This document shows, one piece after another, positions 63,592 through 64,000 of a DNA stretch of 64,000 nt. A model generated the notes under the pieces. That model made no database searches, was not told the origin of the DNA, and was given only the letters and a program-made list of their open reading frames with translations. Position numbers and translations under genes: made by a program. How positions within the stretch are numbered: position 1 is the stretch's first letter; every line of letters begins with the position of its first letter. The stretch is from Allobosea sp. 67-29 (GTDB lineage Bacteria > Pseudomonadota > Alphaproteobacteria > Rhizobiales > Beijerinckiaceae): the NCBI RefSeq assembly GCF_001898115.1, contig NZ_MKSQ01000025.1:1-64000 (forward strand), read 5' to 3'.

Positions 63592-63607
63592 TTAACGACG
63601 CGTTAAC
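63592..63607. promoter_or_regulatory. CtrA box in the flgF-fliL divergent region
   Basis: TTAA (63592-63595), seven bases, TTAAC (63603-63607) is a perfect match to the CtrA consensus TTAA-N7-TTAAC. It lies 68 bases before the fliL start and about 200 before flgF, in the only gap between two divergent flagellar transcripts. CtrA controls early flagellar genes in many alphaproteobacteria. Confidence 0.7.
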
Positions 63608-63674
63608 CGTAACCGGAGAAGGTGAGGACGAGGTCGGCAGGACGCCGCACCAGCCGCCCCCGGGACCCGAAGCG

Positions 63675-64000
63675 ATGGCGAAGAAGGCCAAGACCGAAGA
63701 CGCAGGCGCATCCGGCGAGACCGCACCCAAGGGCGGCAAGAAGAAGCTCGTGCTGATCGCTGCCGCGGTGGCCCTGCTCGCTGGCGGCGGCGGGGCCGGT
63801 TACTGGTTCTTCTTCAAGGGGCATGCCGCCGCCCCGACGGCCGAGGCCGCGAAACCGAAGGTACCCGCCACCTTCATCGAGATGAAGGACATGATGATCG
63901 GGATGTCGAATGGCGGCCAGCAGGAGCGCCACCCGATCATGAAGATCAAGGTCGTGCTGGAGATCGGCGACCCCAAGGTCTCGGAAGAGGTCAAGCCGCT
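63675..64000 (+). CDS. fliL: Flagellar basal body-associated protein FliL (partial, runs off the window)
   Basis: The first 108 codons of FliL: a basic cytoplasmic start (AKKAKTEDAGASGETAPKGG), a membrane helix (LVLIAAAVALLAGGGGAGYW), a linker rich in Ala and Pro, then the start of the periplasmic domain (ATFIEMKDMMIG, then HPIMKIKVVLEIGD). FliL sits around the stator and supports torque. The frame is open at the right edge, so the C-terminal 60 or so residues lie outside. Confidence 0.9.
   Translation, partial: MAKKAKTEDAGASGETAPKGGKKKLVLIAAAVALLAGGGGAGYWFFFKGHAAAPTAEAAKPKVPATFIEMKDMMIGMSNGGQQERHPIMKIKVVLEIGDPKVSEEVKP

Overview
The window is chromosomal DNA of a high-GC alphaproteobacterium, most likely a member of the Hyphomicrobiales (Rhizobiales) close to Bosea, Methylobacterium or Bradyrhizobium. 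This rests on gene content and order: murI next to rpsD, a flgF-flgG-flgA-flgH block divergent from fliL with a CtrA box between them, an Usg-like protein, an ATP12-type F1 chaperone, a Cys-poor DksA, a liv operon containing a DUF6867 gene, a coxSLMDEF-type cluster, and two kinds of intergenic palindrome typical of this order. Genes are densely packed and often overlap by 1-4 bases. No tRNA, rRNA, CRISPR array, transposase or integrase was seen.

Layout: (a) 1-324 carries the 3' end of a radC gene cut off at an abrupt junction. (b) 340-1166 holds a DUF488 and a VOC protein. (c) 1449-5566 is the Anbu gene set: circularly permuted ATP-grasp, alpha-E, a transglutaminase-fold protein without its catalytic cysteine, and the proteasome-like Anbu peptidase; a GGDEF-EAL protein follows. 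(d) 7880-9724 holds ExoD, Usg and BcsS surface-polymer genes. (e) 9743-19505 is a minus-strand operon for a form II CODH-like molybdenum hydroxylase: small, large and medium subunits, then MoxR ATPase, NTF2-like protein, VWA protein, two XdhC-type proteins split around a LysE exporter, and a molybdopterin-binding/nucleotidyltransferase fusion. A coxG-type gene lies at 21233-21685. (f) 19844-24072 has a globin-like soluble chemoreceptor, a two-subunit aconitase X and a flavin reductase. (g) 24651-30299 is a complete branched-chain amino acid ABC transporter (livHMGF, DUF6867, livK).

(h) 30464-36563 is a minus-strand run: two alpha/beta hydrolases (the first lower in GC), a phosphoesterase, purB, rpe, a GST and a BASS-type transporter. 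(i) 36842-40440 pairs a DadA-like oxidase with an M19 dipeptidase, then trmJ. (j) 40498-45348 has a TonB receptor behind a 21-bp perfect palindrome, divergent from a Tat-exported amine oxidase, then a MarR-GNAT fusion with its own palindromic site. (k) 45485-47271 is murI and rpsD. (l) 47486-50311 holds small exported or membrane proteins (one of 50 residues), a PsiF-repeat protein, a Spy/CpxP-like protein and a P1/NylC-like peptidase. (m) 50416-57849 has a coupled small protein plus membrane chemoreceptor, ATP12, the propionyl-CoA carboxylase beta subunit, an MBOAT/SGNH O-acylation pair and dksA. (n) 57945-59818 is a divergent MFS/HxlR pair around a long inverted repeat. (o) 59994-64000 is flagellar: flgH, flgA, flgG, flgF on the minus strand and the start of fliL on the plus strand.

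The points that most deserve a second look are the Cys-less transglutaminase in the Anbu locus, the chemoreceptor whose globin domain lacks the proximal histidine, the strong palindromes at 42850, 45378 and 59279, the CtrA box at 63592, and the cut radC at the left edge.
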